DNA of 64,000 bases. Source: CAWVWD01 sp965662365 (lineage in GTDB: Bacteria > Bacteroidota > Bacteroidia > Chitinophagales > Saprospiraceae). Location: contig CBFIHR010000001.1 in the NCBI GenBank assembly GCA_965662365.1, positions 1-64,000 on the forward strand, given 5' to 3'. Position numbers and translations under genes: made by a program. Below the pieces are notes generated by a model. That model made no database searches. It had not been told where the DNA came from and worked only from the letters and a program-made list of their open reading frames with translations. The stretch's first letter is position 1. Each line of letters opens with the position of its first letter. Shown here piece after piece: positions 53,898 through 62,426 of the stretch.

Positions 53898-54317
53898 CTA
53901 ATCAACTACTTCAATATCCGGATTGATTGCCAACAGTTTTTCAATAAATTCCTTTTTATTTTCCGGTGAAATATTCAAACTACCTTTCAATTTAGCTCGA
54001 ATACTGATTTTATCACTCGATAAATTCCCTGAATTAAACGGGTCGCTGGTTGTTCGATGAATTTTATAAATATCCATGATATTTCGAGTACCTCGAATCG
54101 GCCCGGATTGATATTTTAAGACTCGACCCTCAATCGTGTAAAACGTTGCATATCGAACCCAAAGCAAAAGCAAAGCAACAGGTATAAAAATCCATTGCAA
54201 ATATCCGAAACCACCAGCAAGGTAACTATTCGCAATAAATGTCCAAACTGGTGCAGAAATCAACAACCATAAAACGACCTCCGTCATGCTGTCGATTTTT
54301 GATGGAAATTTTTCCAT
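53898..54317 (-). CDS. Small membrane protein with bacterial PH-like domain
   Basis: This 139-residue protein has two adjacent membrane segments (VVLWLLISAPVWTFIANSYL and LQWIFIPVALLLLWVRY) joined to a C-terminal domain. Its pattern (YTIEGRVLKYQSGPIRGTRNIMDIYKIHRT...SSDKISIRAKLKGSLNISPENKKEFIEKLLAINPDI) matches the small bacterial PH domains seen after two helices (bPH_4/DUF1200 type). The function of such proteins is unknown; membrane-stress roles have been suggested for related families. It has no operon partner. Confidence 0.75.
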   Translation of the reverse strand: MEKFPSKIDSMTEVVLWLLISAPVWTFIANSYLAGGFGYLQWIFIPVALLLLWVRYATFYTIEGRVLKYQSGPIRGTRNIMDIYKIHRTTSDPFNSGNLSSDKISIRAKLKGSLNISPENKKEFIEKLLAINPDIEVVD

Positions 54318-54639
54318 ATTTTATAATTTGCTGAAAAATTCGAAGATTTTAGTTTAAAAAAATAAACTCAACGCCTTGCTCACTTTCCTCAAAAGTCCGG
54401 CATTCCTACGACAGTAAAATGACAGAAAGTTTTAGGCTTTTAAGCGGTAAAGTCATAAAATATCCAAAGTTTTAAGCGCTTGATAGGCTTTATACCCCTT
54501 GTCTTATTACTTGTCATTTGTAAACTACATCACAAAAATCACAATTTCCACAACTTACAATTTGTGATATTTGTTACCATTCAGAATTACAAAATCAACG
54601 AACTTTACGTCTAATTCATGAGACGAAAATAAACAATAT
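54318..54639. other. Gene-free divergent spacer
   Basis: An imperfect dyad ATCACAA...TTGTGAT spans about 54535-54570, upstream of the sterol-desaturase-like gene and possibly part of its promoter. Nothing else is recognisable. Confidence 0.35.
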
Positions 54640-55536
54640 ATGGAATATTTAAACGATTTTATAAACGGATATACTGGTTACGCCAATTTCATGTGGCAGG
54701 AAATCACCTTTAGCTACGACTACAAACCTTGGTATCAAAACTATTTTTATTGGTTAATTTTGGTATCCTTATTTTTCTTTGGTTTAGAGGTAGCAAAACC
54801 GTGGCGAAAAGAACAACCAAAATTTCGCAAAGATTTTTGGTTAGACGTATTTTATATGTTCTTCAACTTCTTCCTGTTTTCGTTAGTCATTTATAATGCA
54901 GCGTCAAACGTCGTCGTTAATTTTTTTAATGATGGAATCATTGCTTTGACAGGTTTCGATTTACAATCGTCGAATCCAATGAATAATTTTCCTTACTGGT
55001 CGATTCTATTGATTGGTTTTATCGTACGAGATTTTACGCAATGGTGGACACATCGCTTACTGCATCGAGTGCCGAAATTATGGGAATTTCACAAAGTACA
55101 TCATTCCGTCAGGGAAATGGGTTTCGCGGCACATTTGCGTTATCACTGGATGGAAACCGTTGTCTATCGTACCATTGAGTATCTGCCGTTGGCTTTGTTA
55201 GGAATCGGTTTGTATGACTTTTTTATCATTCATATTTTCACCTTAGCTTGGGGACACTTCAATCATTCTAATATAAAAATTGGTTTAGGACCTTTGAAAT
55301 ATATCTTTAATAATCCACAAATGCACATCTGGCATCATGCAAAGTACATTCCTGAAAGCCGTCAATATGGTGTGAATTTCGGAATTACGCTAAGTGTCTG
55401 GGATTATATTTTTGGTACAGATTATATTCCGCACGATGGTCGAGATATTGAATTGGGTTTTTCCGATGTTGATGAATTTCCAGAGGATTTCGTTGGACAA
55501 ATGACGCACGGTTTACCAATAAGTCATAAACATTAA
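54640..55536 (+). CDS. Sterol desaturase/fatty-acid hydroxylase superfamily enzyme
   Basis: This 298-residue integral membrane di-iron enzyme has four to five helices and the full set of histidine motifs: HRLLHRVPKLWEFHKVHHS (residues about 150-168), HFNHSN (about 206-211) and HIWHHAKY (about 228-235). The superfamily hydroxylates or desaturates sterols, fatty acids, sphingoid bases or carotenoids using O2; the substrate here is not determinable. It ends at a strong terminator and has no pathway neighbour. Confidence 0.92.
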   Translation: MEYLNDFINGYTGYANFMWQEITFSYDYKPWYQNYFYWLILVSLFFFGLEVAKPWRKEQPKFRKDFWLDVFYMFFNFFLFSLVIYNAASNVVVNFFNDGIIALTGFDLQSSNPMNNFPYWSILLIGFIVRDFTQWWTHRLLHRVPKLWEFHKVHHSVREMGFAAHLRYHWMETVVYRTIEYLPLALLGIGLYDFFIIHIFTLAWGHFNHSNIKIGLGPLKYIFNNPQMHIWHHAKYIPESRQYGVNFGITLSVWDYIFGTDYIPHDGRDIELGFSDVDEFPEDFVGQMTHGLPISHKH

Positions 55537-55570
55537 GTCATTTTTGATTTTTAATAAAATAATCTTCAAA

Positions 55571-55606
55571 GCGGTATTGATTTTTAGAATCAATACCGCT
55601 TTTTAT
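55571..55606 (+). terminator. Intrinsic terminator
   Basis: GCGGTATTGATT and AATCAATACCGC form a 12-bp stem followed by TTTTTATTG. It can also serve the convergent glycosyltransferase gene because A-runs precede it. Confidence 0.9.
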
Positions 55607-55618
55607 TGTACCGAAACT

Positions 55619-56611
55619 TCATCCTACTTTCCACTCCACATCCGCACATTTAAAATGCCCTTTTGGACAGGCTTTTTTGCCATGCAAACCACACGGTCGA
55701 CAATCTAAATTGTGTTTTGATTCTACAATCGTGCGATTATCTGAAAGCGGTGTAAAGCCAAATTGTGGCACAGTCGAACAAAAAACAGCCGTAATCGGTG
55801 CATTCATGGCAGAAGCAATATGAATCGGGGCAGAGTCGTTAGCGTAGTTCATCGTAGCTTTTGACATCAAAGCTGCTGATTCCAATAGGTTCAGCTTTCC
55901 ACAAAGATTAAAAATATTTGGATAGTTTACATTATTTTTAATATTTTCGCATACGTTGAAATCACTTGGCGCTCCGATTAATAAAATGGCAATATTTTTT
56001 GGCAAACGTTGACATAATTCTATCCATTTTTCGGCTGGAAGCTGCTTAGTGAACCAAACTGAAGTCGGTGCAATTGTGACGTAAGATTGATTTTTGGTCA
56101 GCGGTTTGATGGTTTCCTCAACTTTTTCAAAATTAGCCGTTGTCGGATAAAGTTTTGGCATCTGAAAACTATCATCCGTTAAATGTTCAATAAGTGAAAG
56201 ATTGCGTTCTACTTCGTGCGTGCCATTGAGTTCGTGTGGTAATTTTTTATTAAATAAAAAACTCATCGGATTTTTACGAAAACCAACGATAAATTTGGCA
56301 TTTGAAAAAGCGCTAAAAATACCAGTAGATAAAAACCGTTGAATATTAATGACCAAATCGTACTTTTCTAAACGAATGGTTTTCAATATTTTATAAAAAT
56401 TTTTGTATTTTGATTCTTGTTTGTACCAAATATGAACTTGTCGTAAATGAGGATGATTCGCTAACAAAGATTCATTGCCTTTGCGAACCAAACAATCTAA
56501 GGTCGATTCAGGATAAAAACGATGTAATTTTTCAATAATTGGCGTAGCAAGTATCACATCGCCAATAAACGCCGTCTGAATAAGTAGAATTTTCAAAAAT
56601 ATGTTAGACAT
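55619..56611 (-). CDS. Glycosyltransferase family 9 (heptosyltransferase-like)
   Basis: This 330-residue GT-B enzyme has the family start LLIQTAFIGDVILATPIIEKL, the middle APTSVWFTKQLPAEKWIELCQRL and the nucleotide-sugar site YANDSAPIHIASAMNAPITAVFCSTVP. A cysteine-rich end (LDCRPCGLHGKKACPKGHFKC) is frequent in Bacteroidota heptosyltransferase-like proteins. It would add a sugar to the lipid A-core; the donor is unproven. It is monocistronic as far as visible. Confidence 0.9.
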   Translation of the reverse strand: MSNIFLKILLIQTAFIGDVILATPIIEKLHRFYPESTLDCLVRKGNESLLANHPHLRQVHIWYKQESKYKNFYKILKTIRLEKYDLVINIQRFLSTGIFSAFSNAKFIVGFRKNPMSFLFNKKLPHELNGTHEVERNLSLIEHLTDDSFQMPKLYPTTANFEKVEETIKPLTKNQSYVTIAPTSVWFTKQLPAEKWIELCQRLPKNIAILLIGAPSDFNVCENIKNNVNYPNIFNLCGKLNLLESAALMSKATMNYANDSAPIHIASAMNAPITAVFCSTVPQFGFTPLSDNRTIVESKHNLDCRPCGLHGKKACPKGHFKCADVEWKVG

Positions 56612-56771
56612 TAGATTTTAGATTTTAAGATGTCTTTCGTACAACCAAAAAACTAAAATCTGAGTAAATATTAATTATTGTTTTGATATATATTATATAA
56701 TTTATATGATAAATAACAATACAACAATTTAGTAATAAAGCAATTTTTTTATTTACAAATTTAAGAAGTCT

Positions 56772-57602
56772 ATGAAAATGAAGAAGTATTTAATGCTCAT
56801 TTTAATTTGTATGAGTTTTGTCGCAACAGCTCAAAGTAACAGTGGCTATGCTTATTTTATTGGGGATAAATTTCACGGCTTAAAAATGGCTAATGGTGAA
56901 AGATATGATAAAAATGCACTAATCGCCGGACATCCTTATTTAGAATATGGCACAAAAATAAGGGTAACGAACACAAATAATGCAAAATCCGTCATTGTGA
57001 CAATTACCGACAAAGGACCTTTTAAGAAAGGTGGCATCGTTGAACTTTCTCACAAAGCAGGCGAAACCATCGGAATGGTTTATGACAAAATGGCGATCTC
57101 GAAAGTAAAAGCTCCAGTGCGTATTGAAGTCGTAGGTGTCGGCGAAACTGTGATTGCAGGAGATGAAAAACCAGAATCTCGCAGTACAACACCTTCAACT
57201 TATGATGAAAATAGCACAAAAGGCAACGAAAAAACTACACCTGAAACCGAAACGAAACCTGCAAAACCTAAAGTTACAACGGCTACAAAAACAACTACAA
57301 AGCCTAAAACAGCAGCACCAACGAACGAAAATACTGGTGTTTATAAAATAGAAGTACAAAGTGTAAAAAAAGCAGGCTATGGTGTACAAATCGGTGTTTT
57401 CAACGATATTGATGCCGTTTTGTACAAAGTGAAACAATTAAATAATAAAGGATTTACAGATATTTATTACACAAAAAGTGGCGACGGCTACAAGATGATT
57501 CTCAAAAATTATGCAAACTACGATCAAGCGAATGCTTACAAAAAAGCATTAAAAGCTAAATATGGTATCAATGGCTTTGTCGTAGAATTTAATAGTTTTT
57601 AG
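56772..57602 (+). CDS. rlpA: RlpA-like septal lytic transglycosylase with SPOR domain
   Basis: This 276-residue protein has a signal peptide ending ATAQ. Residues 24-120 form the RlpA double-psi beta-barrel (GYAYFIGDKFHGLKMANGERYD, LEYGTKIRVTNTNNAKSVIVTITDKGPFKKGGIVELSHKAG) with the conserved Asp of TDKGPF. A Thr/Lys/Pro-rich linker of about 60 residues follows, then a C-terminal SPOR domain (about 200-273; YGVQIGVFNDIDAVLYKVKQL, YKMILKNYANYDQANAYKKALK) that binds denuded peptidoglycan at the septum. It differs from E. coli RlpA in lacking a lipobox, so it should be periplasmic. The start could be 56772 or 56778. Confidence 0.9.
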   Translation: MKMKKYLMLILICMSFVATAQSNSGYAYFIGDKFHGLKMANGERYDKNALIAGHPYLEYGTKIRVTNTNNAKSVIVTITDKGPFKKGGIVELSHKAGETIGMVYDKMAISKVKAPVRIEVVGVGETVIAGDEKPESRSTTPSTYDENSTKGNEKTTPETETKPAKPKVTTATKTTTKPKTAAPTNENTGVYKIEVQSVKKAGYGVQIGVFNDIDAVLYKVKQLNNKGFTDIYYTKSGDGYKMILKNYANYDQANAYKKALKAKYGINGFVVEFNSF

Positions 57603-57730
57603 ATAAAAAAATCTCAAAATATACGGTAACAATTTAAAATTGCAACTTACTACGACACAAGTTCTTAATTAAGAATTGATAACAATCAAAAAGTAGTTTA
57701 ACGAAAAAATAACTACTTAATAGGTAATCA

Positions 57731-57770
57731 AAAGGCACAACGAATCGAAATTCGTTGTGCCTTTTTTATT
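57731..57770 (+). terminator. Intrinsic terminator after rlpA-like gene
   Basis: AAAGGCACAACGAAT and ATTCGTTGTGCCTTT are perfect 15-bp arms with loop CGAA and a T-run. Confidence 0.93.
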
Positions 57771-57897
57771 AAAATTTATTTTTTTTCAAAAAAAGATTAT
57801 CATTTTTAAAACCATAGCTTAGCTTTTACGTTATGATAGTAAAACTATTAAAAAGAGGGTTAAATTTCATAAAGGGTAAAATATATAAGGTTGTTAG

Positions 57898-57930
57898 ATG
57901 GTGAATATTCCATATTGGTTTGGAACATGA
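57898..57930 (+). CDS. Candidate 10-residue micro-ORF (MVNIPYWFGT)
   Basis: ATG at 57898 to TGA at 57930 encodes MVNIPYWFGT. It is immediately followed by a terminator, so a short transcript of about 100-130 bases could end here. Whether it is translated, or merely part of a small RNA, cannot be decided. No known peptide family is recognised. Confidence 0.25.
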   Translation: MVNIPYWFGT

Positions 57931-57964
57931 AACTCAGTCGTGAAAATGGCTGAGTTCTTTTTTT
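57931..57964 (+). terminator. Intrinsic terminator of a possible small transcript
   Basis: AACTCAG and CTGAGTT pair around TCGTGAAAATGG and are followed by CTTTTTTTT. It is 160 bases after the rlpA terminator, so it should end a different transcript. Confidence 0.7.
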
Positions 57965-58118
57965 CACAGAAATAGCCAAAATATTACTTCAGAAAATTTT
58001 GCTTGCCAAAAAGACACCGTGACTTTCAACACGGTTACGCCTAAGATTATCATCTTGTAGCATTGTTTCAAAGGTTTTCCGACTTTTAATCGTGATTTGA
58101 TTTTCAATAGATTTTTTA

Positions 58119-58198
58119 ATAGATTTTTCAATCTATTTAGATAATATAAATAACATAACTATCTGATTATAAGCCTATAAGATTTTAAAAATCTTATA
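58119..58198. repeat. Two neighbouring dyads in non-coding DNA
   Basis: AATAGATT and AATCTATT (58119-58138) form a hairpin. TATAAGATTT-TAA-AAATCTTATA (58176-58198) is a perfect 10-bp inverted repeat. They lie 385 or more bases upstream of the NrtR-like gene. Confidence 0.5.
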
Positions 58199-58582
58199 AT
58201 CCTGGCGAAATAAATACCTCAACTTACTTACATAAAAAATTGAAGCGGATAAAATCCGTTTGATATGATCAAAAAATGTGGCTACATAAAATGATTGATA
58301 AAGCAACCTAAACGAGGACTATTTTCTTTGTCTTTCTATTGAATTTAACTGCTTTTAGTTAATTTTTGATGTATTATTAAATAAATTGTTAAAAAAACAA
58401 ATTGATTATTTAGGGAAAGTCTAAAAAAGTAAGATATTTACAGGTACTGTGTGTTTTATACACTATACAAATTAAATTTACCAACGAGTGCATTATTGCT
58501 GTTTACAAAATGATATTCGACTTCATCATTTTTGTAAAAATACTACTGGATTCAGTAAAACCATTCAAATTCAAAAATACTA

Positions 58583-59347
58583 ATGTCAGTACAAATTAGA
58601 ATAAAAGATACTTCTATCACACCAAACATTTCTGTCGATTGTGTGATTTTCGGTTTTGATTTTTCAGAACTAAAGGTATTATTGATTGAGCGAGAGGAAG
58701 GAGATTTTGCCAGTGAACCGGATAAACCTGGCGTTTTGGCTTTGCCAGGTGATCATATTTTATCAGATGAAAATTTTGATCAAGCTGCGACTCGTGTTCT
58801 GAAAGAACTCACCGGATTAGAGGATATTTATCTACAACAATTCAAGGCTTTCGGCGATCCAAACCGTATGAGTAGCGAGTCGGACAAAAAATGGATGAAG
58901 TTCATTCGTGCTGAACCCGATGTGCGAGTCGTGACGATTGCTTATTACTCTTTGGTGAATTTAGAAAAATACGAACCACAAGCCTCTTCATTTGCTCGTC
59001 ACGCAATTTGGCAACCCGTCAGTGAGATTCCAATTTTGGCATTTGACCACAACGAAATCGTCAACGAAGCTCTTAAAGCCTTGCGTAGAAAACTAAAAAA
59101 TGAACCAGTCGGCTTCGAGTTGCTGCCCGAAAAATTTACGCTAAGTCAACTGCAACGACTATACGAAATCATCATGGGAACAGAGTTTGAAAAAAGAAAT
59201 TTCCGTCGAAAAATATTAAAAAAGAATATTTTGATTCCGTTAAACGAAAAACAGGTTGGTGTGCCACACAAAGCCGCTCGTTTGTACAAATTTGATAGCG
59301 AAAGCTATGAGAAAGCAAAGGAGGAAAGTTATAGCTTTACGCTATAA
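58583..59347 (+). CDS. NrtR-like regulator: degenerate Nudix domain plus winged helix
   Basis: This 254-residue protein has an N-terminal Nudix fold (about residues 15-150: VDCVIFGFDFSELKVLLIERE, GVLALPGDHILSDENFDQAATRVLKELTGL). The Nudix box is degenerate: where the consensus has REUXEE it reads RVLKEL, losing a catalytic Glu, as in the ligand-binding NrtR group. The C-terminal winged helix (about 165-250; FELLPEKFTLSQLQRLYEIIMG, FRRKILKKNILIPL) is complete. Family members repress NAD-cofactor or pentose genes and bind ADP-ribose or sugar metabolites; in Bacteroidota some regulate arabinose use. No such target is adjacent, so ligand and regulon are open. Confidence 0.88.
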   Translation: MSVQIRIKDTSITPNISVDCVIFGFDFSELKVLLIEREEGDFASEPDKPGVLALPGDHILSDENFDQAATRVLKELTGLEDIYLQQFKAFGDPNRMSSESDKKWMKFIRAEPDVRVVTIAYYSLVNLEKYEPQASSFARHAIWQPVSEIPILAFDHNEIVNEALKALRRKLKNEPVGFELLPEKFTLSQLQRLYEIIMGTEFEKRNFRRKILKKNILIPLNEKQVGVPHKAARLYKFDSESYEKAKEESYSFTL

Positions 59348-59592
59348 AATGAAATGAAACCTATTCATGTTATTTTCGAATAGGTTTCATTTTAGGACGC
59401 TCTTTTGAACGATCCAAATCATCATTTCTCAATAGAGCAATTTTTTGATTCCTAAGTCACTTTTCTATTTTACTGTATCAATTTCCACGAAGTCATTCAT
59501 CATAATTTATCACAATTTATCATCATTTTGAGCAAAAGCCCTTTTTTGTAAGATTTTCTAAACATTTTCATAAAACAAACTATTTTATCAAC

Positions 59593-60186
59593 ATGAAAAA
59601 GGAAATTTTACTTACGTTATGCTTTGTATGCGTTGCCCTGATTGCTTTTGGACAAGTTTCAGATTTAACACAGTTCAATGAAGTTCGTCTAAATACCAAT
59701 ACGAAAGGCTTGACCGTTCTGGGAACTTGGGCAGCAGGAAACTTGGTTGTCGGCTCGATCATGATGACACAAACGGAAGGAGAAGCCAAATATTTTCATC
59801 AAATGAATGCCGCTTGGGGCGGAATCAACTTGGCGATTGCAGGATTTGGGTACTACAACTCGATGTCTGCCGACCCGGCGAGTTTTTCACTTTTAGAATC
59901 TATCAACGAGCAACACAATATTCAAAAAGTTTTGATGCTTAATATTGGCTTAGATGCAGCTTACATGCTCGGCGGAGCTTATATGATGGAACGCTCAAAA
60001 ACAACGATAGATAACCCTGAACGCTTGTTGGGTTTCGGAAAATCGGTAATTATGCAAGGTGCGTTTCTGTGTGCATTCGATATTGGATTCTACATTGCTC
60101 ACAATCTGAATAATCCAAAATTAGAACCTTTATTAAGTAGTTTAACATTTACTGGAAATGGTTTTCATTTTGTTATGAATTTATAA
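59593..60186 (+). CDS. Conserved membrane protein of unknown function
   Basis: This 197-residue protein has a signal-peptide-like start (MKKEILLTLCFVCVALIAFGQ) and four further hydrophobic segments (LTVLGTWAAGNLVVGSIMM, AWGGINLAIAGFGYYNSM, VLMLNIGLDAAYMLGGAYMM, SVIMQGAFLCAFDIGFYIAH). Small residues are abundant in the helices. It resembles Bacteroidota proteins with a DUF name (DUF6992-like, from memory), so function is unknown. The MazG-like gene follows after 107 bases with its own -7 box, so they are probably separate units. Confidence 0.75.
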   Translation: MKKEILLTLCFVCVALIAFGQVSDLTQFNEVRLNTNTKGLTVLGTWAAGNLVVGSIMMTQTEGEAKYFHQMNAAWGGINLAIAGFGYYNSMSADPASFSLLESINEQHNIQKVLMLNIGLDAAYMLGGAYMMERSKTTIDNPERLLGFGKSVIMQGAFLCAFDIGFYIAHNLNNPKLEPLLSSLTFTGNGFHFVMNL

Positions 60187-60251
60187 GATAATCGACAACA
60201 AATGGATCTTTTTAGTTGATATACAACGTTTTAAAACTATTGTTTTCCTCT

Positions 60252-60259
60252 TACTTTTG
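60252..60259 (+). promoter_or_regulatory. -7 box TACTTTTG for MazG-like gene
   Basis: This perfectly matches TAnnTTTG, 34 bases before ATG 60294. No TTG -33 box is seen at normal spacing. Confidence 0.4.
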
Positions 60260-60293
60260 CAAAACAGAATAAATAAATTAACCGACTAAAACG

Positions 60294-60629
60294 ATGGCAG
60301 AATTAAAAGAAAAACCAACATTAACAGATTTACAACAATACATTAAGGTGCTTTGTGCTGAGCGAGGTTGGGATAAAAATAATCACTTAGAAATATTTCT
60401 ATTATTCACAGAGGAAGTTGGCGAGTTGGCGAAAAGTATTCGAGCCTACAGCAATTTGTATCAAGAAAAAAATAAGGAAAAATCAAAGGAGGTAACTCAA
60501 AAAGAATTAGAAGGCGAATTTGCGGATGTATTGAGTTATTTATTGGATTTAGCGAATTATTTCGAGGTAGATTTAGAAAAGGCATTTCGAGAAAAAGAGG
60601 CGATAAATGCGAAAAGAGAATGGAACTAA
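60294..60629 (+). CDS. MazG-like nucleotide pyrophosphohydrolase
   Basis: This 111-residue all-alpha NTP-PPase-like protein has the motif EEVGELAKSIR (residues about 40-50; metal-binding Glu pair) and EFADVLSYLLDLANYFEVDLEKAF (about 74-97) with Glu/Asp ligands. Its length fits the short MazG-like/iMazG group (dUTPase- or dCTPase-like house-cleaning enzymes) rather than two-domain MazG. It hydrolyses an NTP to NMP plus pyrophosphate; the nucleotide is unknown. Confidence 0.88.
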   Translation: MAELKEKPTLTDLQQYIKVLCAERGWDKNNHLEIFLLFTEEVGELAKSIRAYSNLYQEKNKEKSKEVTQKELEGEFADVLSYLLDLANYFEVDLEKAFREKEAINAKREWN

Positions 60630-60793
60630 TAAACACTCAAAAGCGGTGATATCAAAAGTCGAAAAGCAATTGAATACTATTTTTAAACATACGTAAACTG
60701 CTGTTTTTTTAGTTTATTAAGATTTATAAAACTTAAAAACCTATCTTTCACTCCGACTTTTGAAACAACTTTTTTGAGCTTGACTTTTTTATT

Positions 60794-61174
60794 CTAATTG
60801 ATAGATTCACTGTCAGATAATGCCGTTTGCTTCTCAAAAATTTCAGCCGCTTCCACCATATCTAAACTATCAAAAATTGGAAAGATGCTTTGTAGCTTCG
60901 TCATTACTAAAAGTTTTTTGACTTGCTCAGGTACGTGAATCAAAACCGTGTCGCCCCCTGAGTTTCTTGTTTTTGTCAATAAAGAAATCAAAAAACGAAG
61001 CCCTGTACTATTCAGAAATTGAACTTGATTCAAGCTAACAACTAAATTCTTTTTTCCTTCTTTGATTCCTTCTGTAAGTTCATTTAGTAAATTTCGATTT
61101 TCAGTTTCATACATTAGATTGTCGACATATAATACTTGTAGATTATGATGCTCTTGAATGACGTATTTCATCAT
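60794..61174 (-). CDS. STAS-domain protein (anti-sigma-factor antagonist-like)
   Basis: This 126-residue single STAS domain has the phosphorylation-site region VQFLNSTGLRFLISLLTKTRNSGG, with Ser or Thr at the helix start as in SpoIIAA/RsbV, and a C-terminal acidic tail. It may antagonise an anti-sigma factor after dephosphorylation. No RsbW-like kinase or PP2C phosphatase is in the window, so the partner is elsewhere. It should not be confused with the STAS tails of the SulP proteins, which lack a phosphorylatable serine in this context. Confidence 0.85.
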   Translation of the reverse strand: MMKYVIQEHHNLQVLYVDNLMYETENRNLLNELTEGIKEGKKNLVVSLNQVQFLNSTGLRFLISLLTKTRNSGGDTVLIHVPEQVKKLLVMTKLQSIFPIFDSLDMVEAAEIFEKQTALSDSESIN

Positions 61175-61317
61175 TTGGTGAATTTTATTTTGGATTGATT
61201 GATAATAGCGAAAATATACCGCTCACTCATAATTATTTAATAATAAAGTATATTTATGATATGATTATCAATAATTTAATGAAATTTTAAGAATATTACT
61301 TTAATCTTACGAAACAA

Positions 61318-61815
61318 TTAGTCCTTTACTTTTCGCTCACAACCATTCGCTGTCTGTTGACACAAACCATATAAATTCAGTGAGTGATGCGTAATTTCAA
61401 AATCCAATAATCCACCAACCATACTTTTAATTTGCTGAATACGAGGATCACAAAACTCCAACACCTTTCCACAATCAATACAAATCAAGTGATCGTGTTG
61501 CTTGTAGCCATAAGATTTTTCGTATTGAGCCAGATTTTTTCCGAACTGATGCTTCACCACCAAATCACAAGAAACTAATAACTCTAATGTATTATAAACC
61601 GTCGCACGACTTACTCGATACTGTTGAGTTTTCATGTGAATGTACAGCATTTCTGCATCAAAATGATCCGTTCTTTTGTAAATTTCTTCTAAGATGGCGA
61701 ACCGTTCGGGTGTTTTCCGTAATCCGTTACTTTCCAGGTAAGACGAAAAAATACTTATTACCTCTTTAATCGTATTTTCTAAATTATTCTTTGTTTCTGC
61801 CGTTTCTATAGCCAT
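61318..61815 (-). CDS. Fur-family metal/peroxide regulator
   Basis: This 165-residue protein has an N-terminal winged helix (GLRKTPERFAILEEIY...RVSRATVYNTLELLVSCDLV) and a C-terminal dimerisation domain with HDHLICIDCGKVLEF (Cys112 and Cys115, one zinc-finger pair). The second pair is Cys152 and Cys159, spaced CX6C rather than the usual CxxC. It could be Fur, PerR or Zur; the His-rich HDHL segment fits Fur or PerR. No iron-uptake or peroxide gene is adjacent. Confidence 0.92.
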   Translation of the reverse strand: MAIETAETKNNLENTIKEVISIFSSYLESNGLRKTPERFAILEEIYKRTDHFDAEMLYIHMKTQQYRVSRATVYNTLELLVSCDLVVKHQFGKNLAQYEKSYGYKQHDHLICIDCGKVLEFCDPRIQQIKSMVGGLLDFEITHHSLNLYGLCQQTANGCERKVKD

Positions 61816-61908
61816 ATTTTGAATATCTTATAGTTTACCTTACAACAGTAAAGTTAGACAATATGTTGGATTTTTTTTATATTCTTAATCAAATTGAGCT
61901 TATAAAAA

Positions 61909-61930
61909 AGGCTTCCCTAATGAGAAGCCT
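61909..61930 (-). terminator. Intrinsic terminator
   Basis: On the reverse strand AGGCTT and AAGCCT pair, followed by TTTTTTATA. It lies downstream of the L7/L12-C-domain-like gene. Confidence 0.75.
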
Positions 61931-61961
61931 GCTACATTCGTCCTAATATAAATAATGTGAA

Positions 61962-62426
61962 TCACAAGAGCAATTGTTCCATTTTCTGAACAGCCATTTT
62001 TGCCTCTAATAATTCAACATCATATAATTCTTTATAACGCGTAATTGCCGTAATTTTTCGACCATTCTTAAGCAATTCAATAATTTCCGTCATATTCAGT
62101 TCATACGAAGGCAGCGTCAAAGCACCATTCATAATTCCATCTAAAACATAACGTGCTTCCGCTTTGCTGATGCCATATTTATTTTGCAAATGTTCGACCG
62201 TGATGTCAACATCTCCGACATCCATTTGCATATTCATCATATTGACCTCTTCCATCGTAAAGGCTGAATCACTTCGATGATTCGGAGCGAAGAGCGGTAG
62301 TTCAGACTGAAAGGTTTCTATTACACCCTTAGCTTCCGATATTGTTACCCCAAACTCGTCAGCATACAATTGTATGGCTTCATCTACCCTTTCATCTTTT
62401 AATAATGCTACAATTTTTTCTTCCAT
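61962..62426 (-). CDS. Protein with tandem L7/L12 C-domain-like repeats, unknown function
   Basis: This 154-residue acidic protein has two clear copies of a motif like the C-terminal domain of ribosomal L7/L12: residues 4-40 (KIVALLKDERVDEAIQLYADEFGVTISEAKGVIETF) and 117-152 (EIIELLKNGRKITAITRYKELYDVELLEAKMAVQKM). A weaker one lies between (about 72-95; DITVEHLQNKYGISKAEARYVL). It lacks the L7/L12 N-terminal dimer domain and is too divergent to be a ribosomal protein. Free L7/L12-like domains occur in Bacteroidota hypothetical proteins. Binding to a translation factor is possible but speculative. Confidence 0.72.
   Translation of the reverse strand: MEEKIVALLKDERVDEAIQLYADEFGVTISEAKGVIETFQSELPLFAPNHRSDSAFTMEEVNMMNMQMDVGDVDITVEHLQNKYGISKAEARYVLDGIMNGALTLPSYELNMTEIIELLKNGRKITAITRYKELYDVELLEAKMAVQKMEQLLL

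Larger units (their letters stand above)
57603..58582. other. 980-bp gene-free region with terminators, micro-ORF and dyads
   Basis: The longest gene-poor stretch of the window. It contains the rlpA terminator (57731-57770), a 10-codon frame at 57898-57930 followed directly by a second terminator (57931-57964), a hairpin AATAGATT/AATCTATT at 58119-58138, and a dyad TATAAGATTT-TAA-AAATCTTATA at 58176-58198. No frame of 60 codons or more exists on either strand. Confidence 0.55.
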
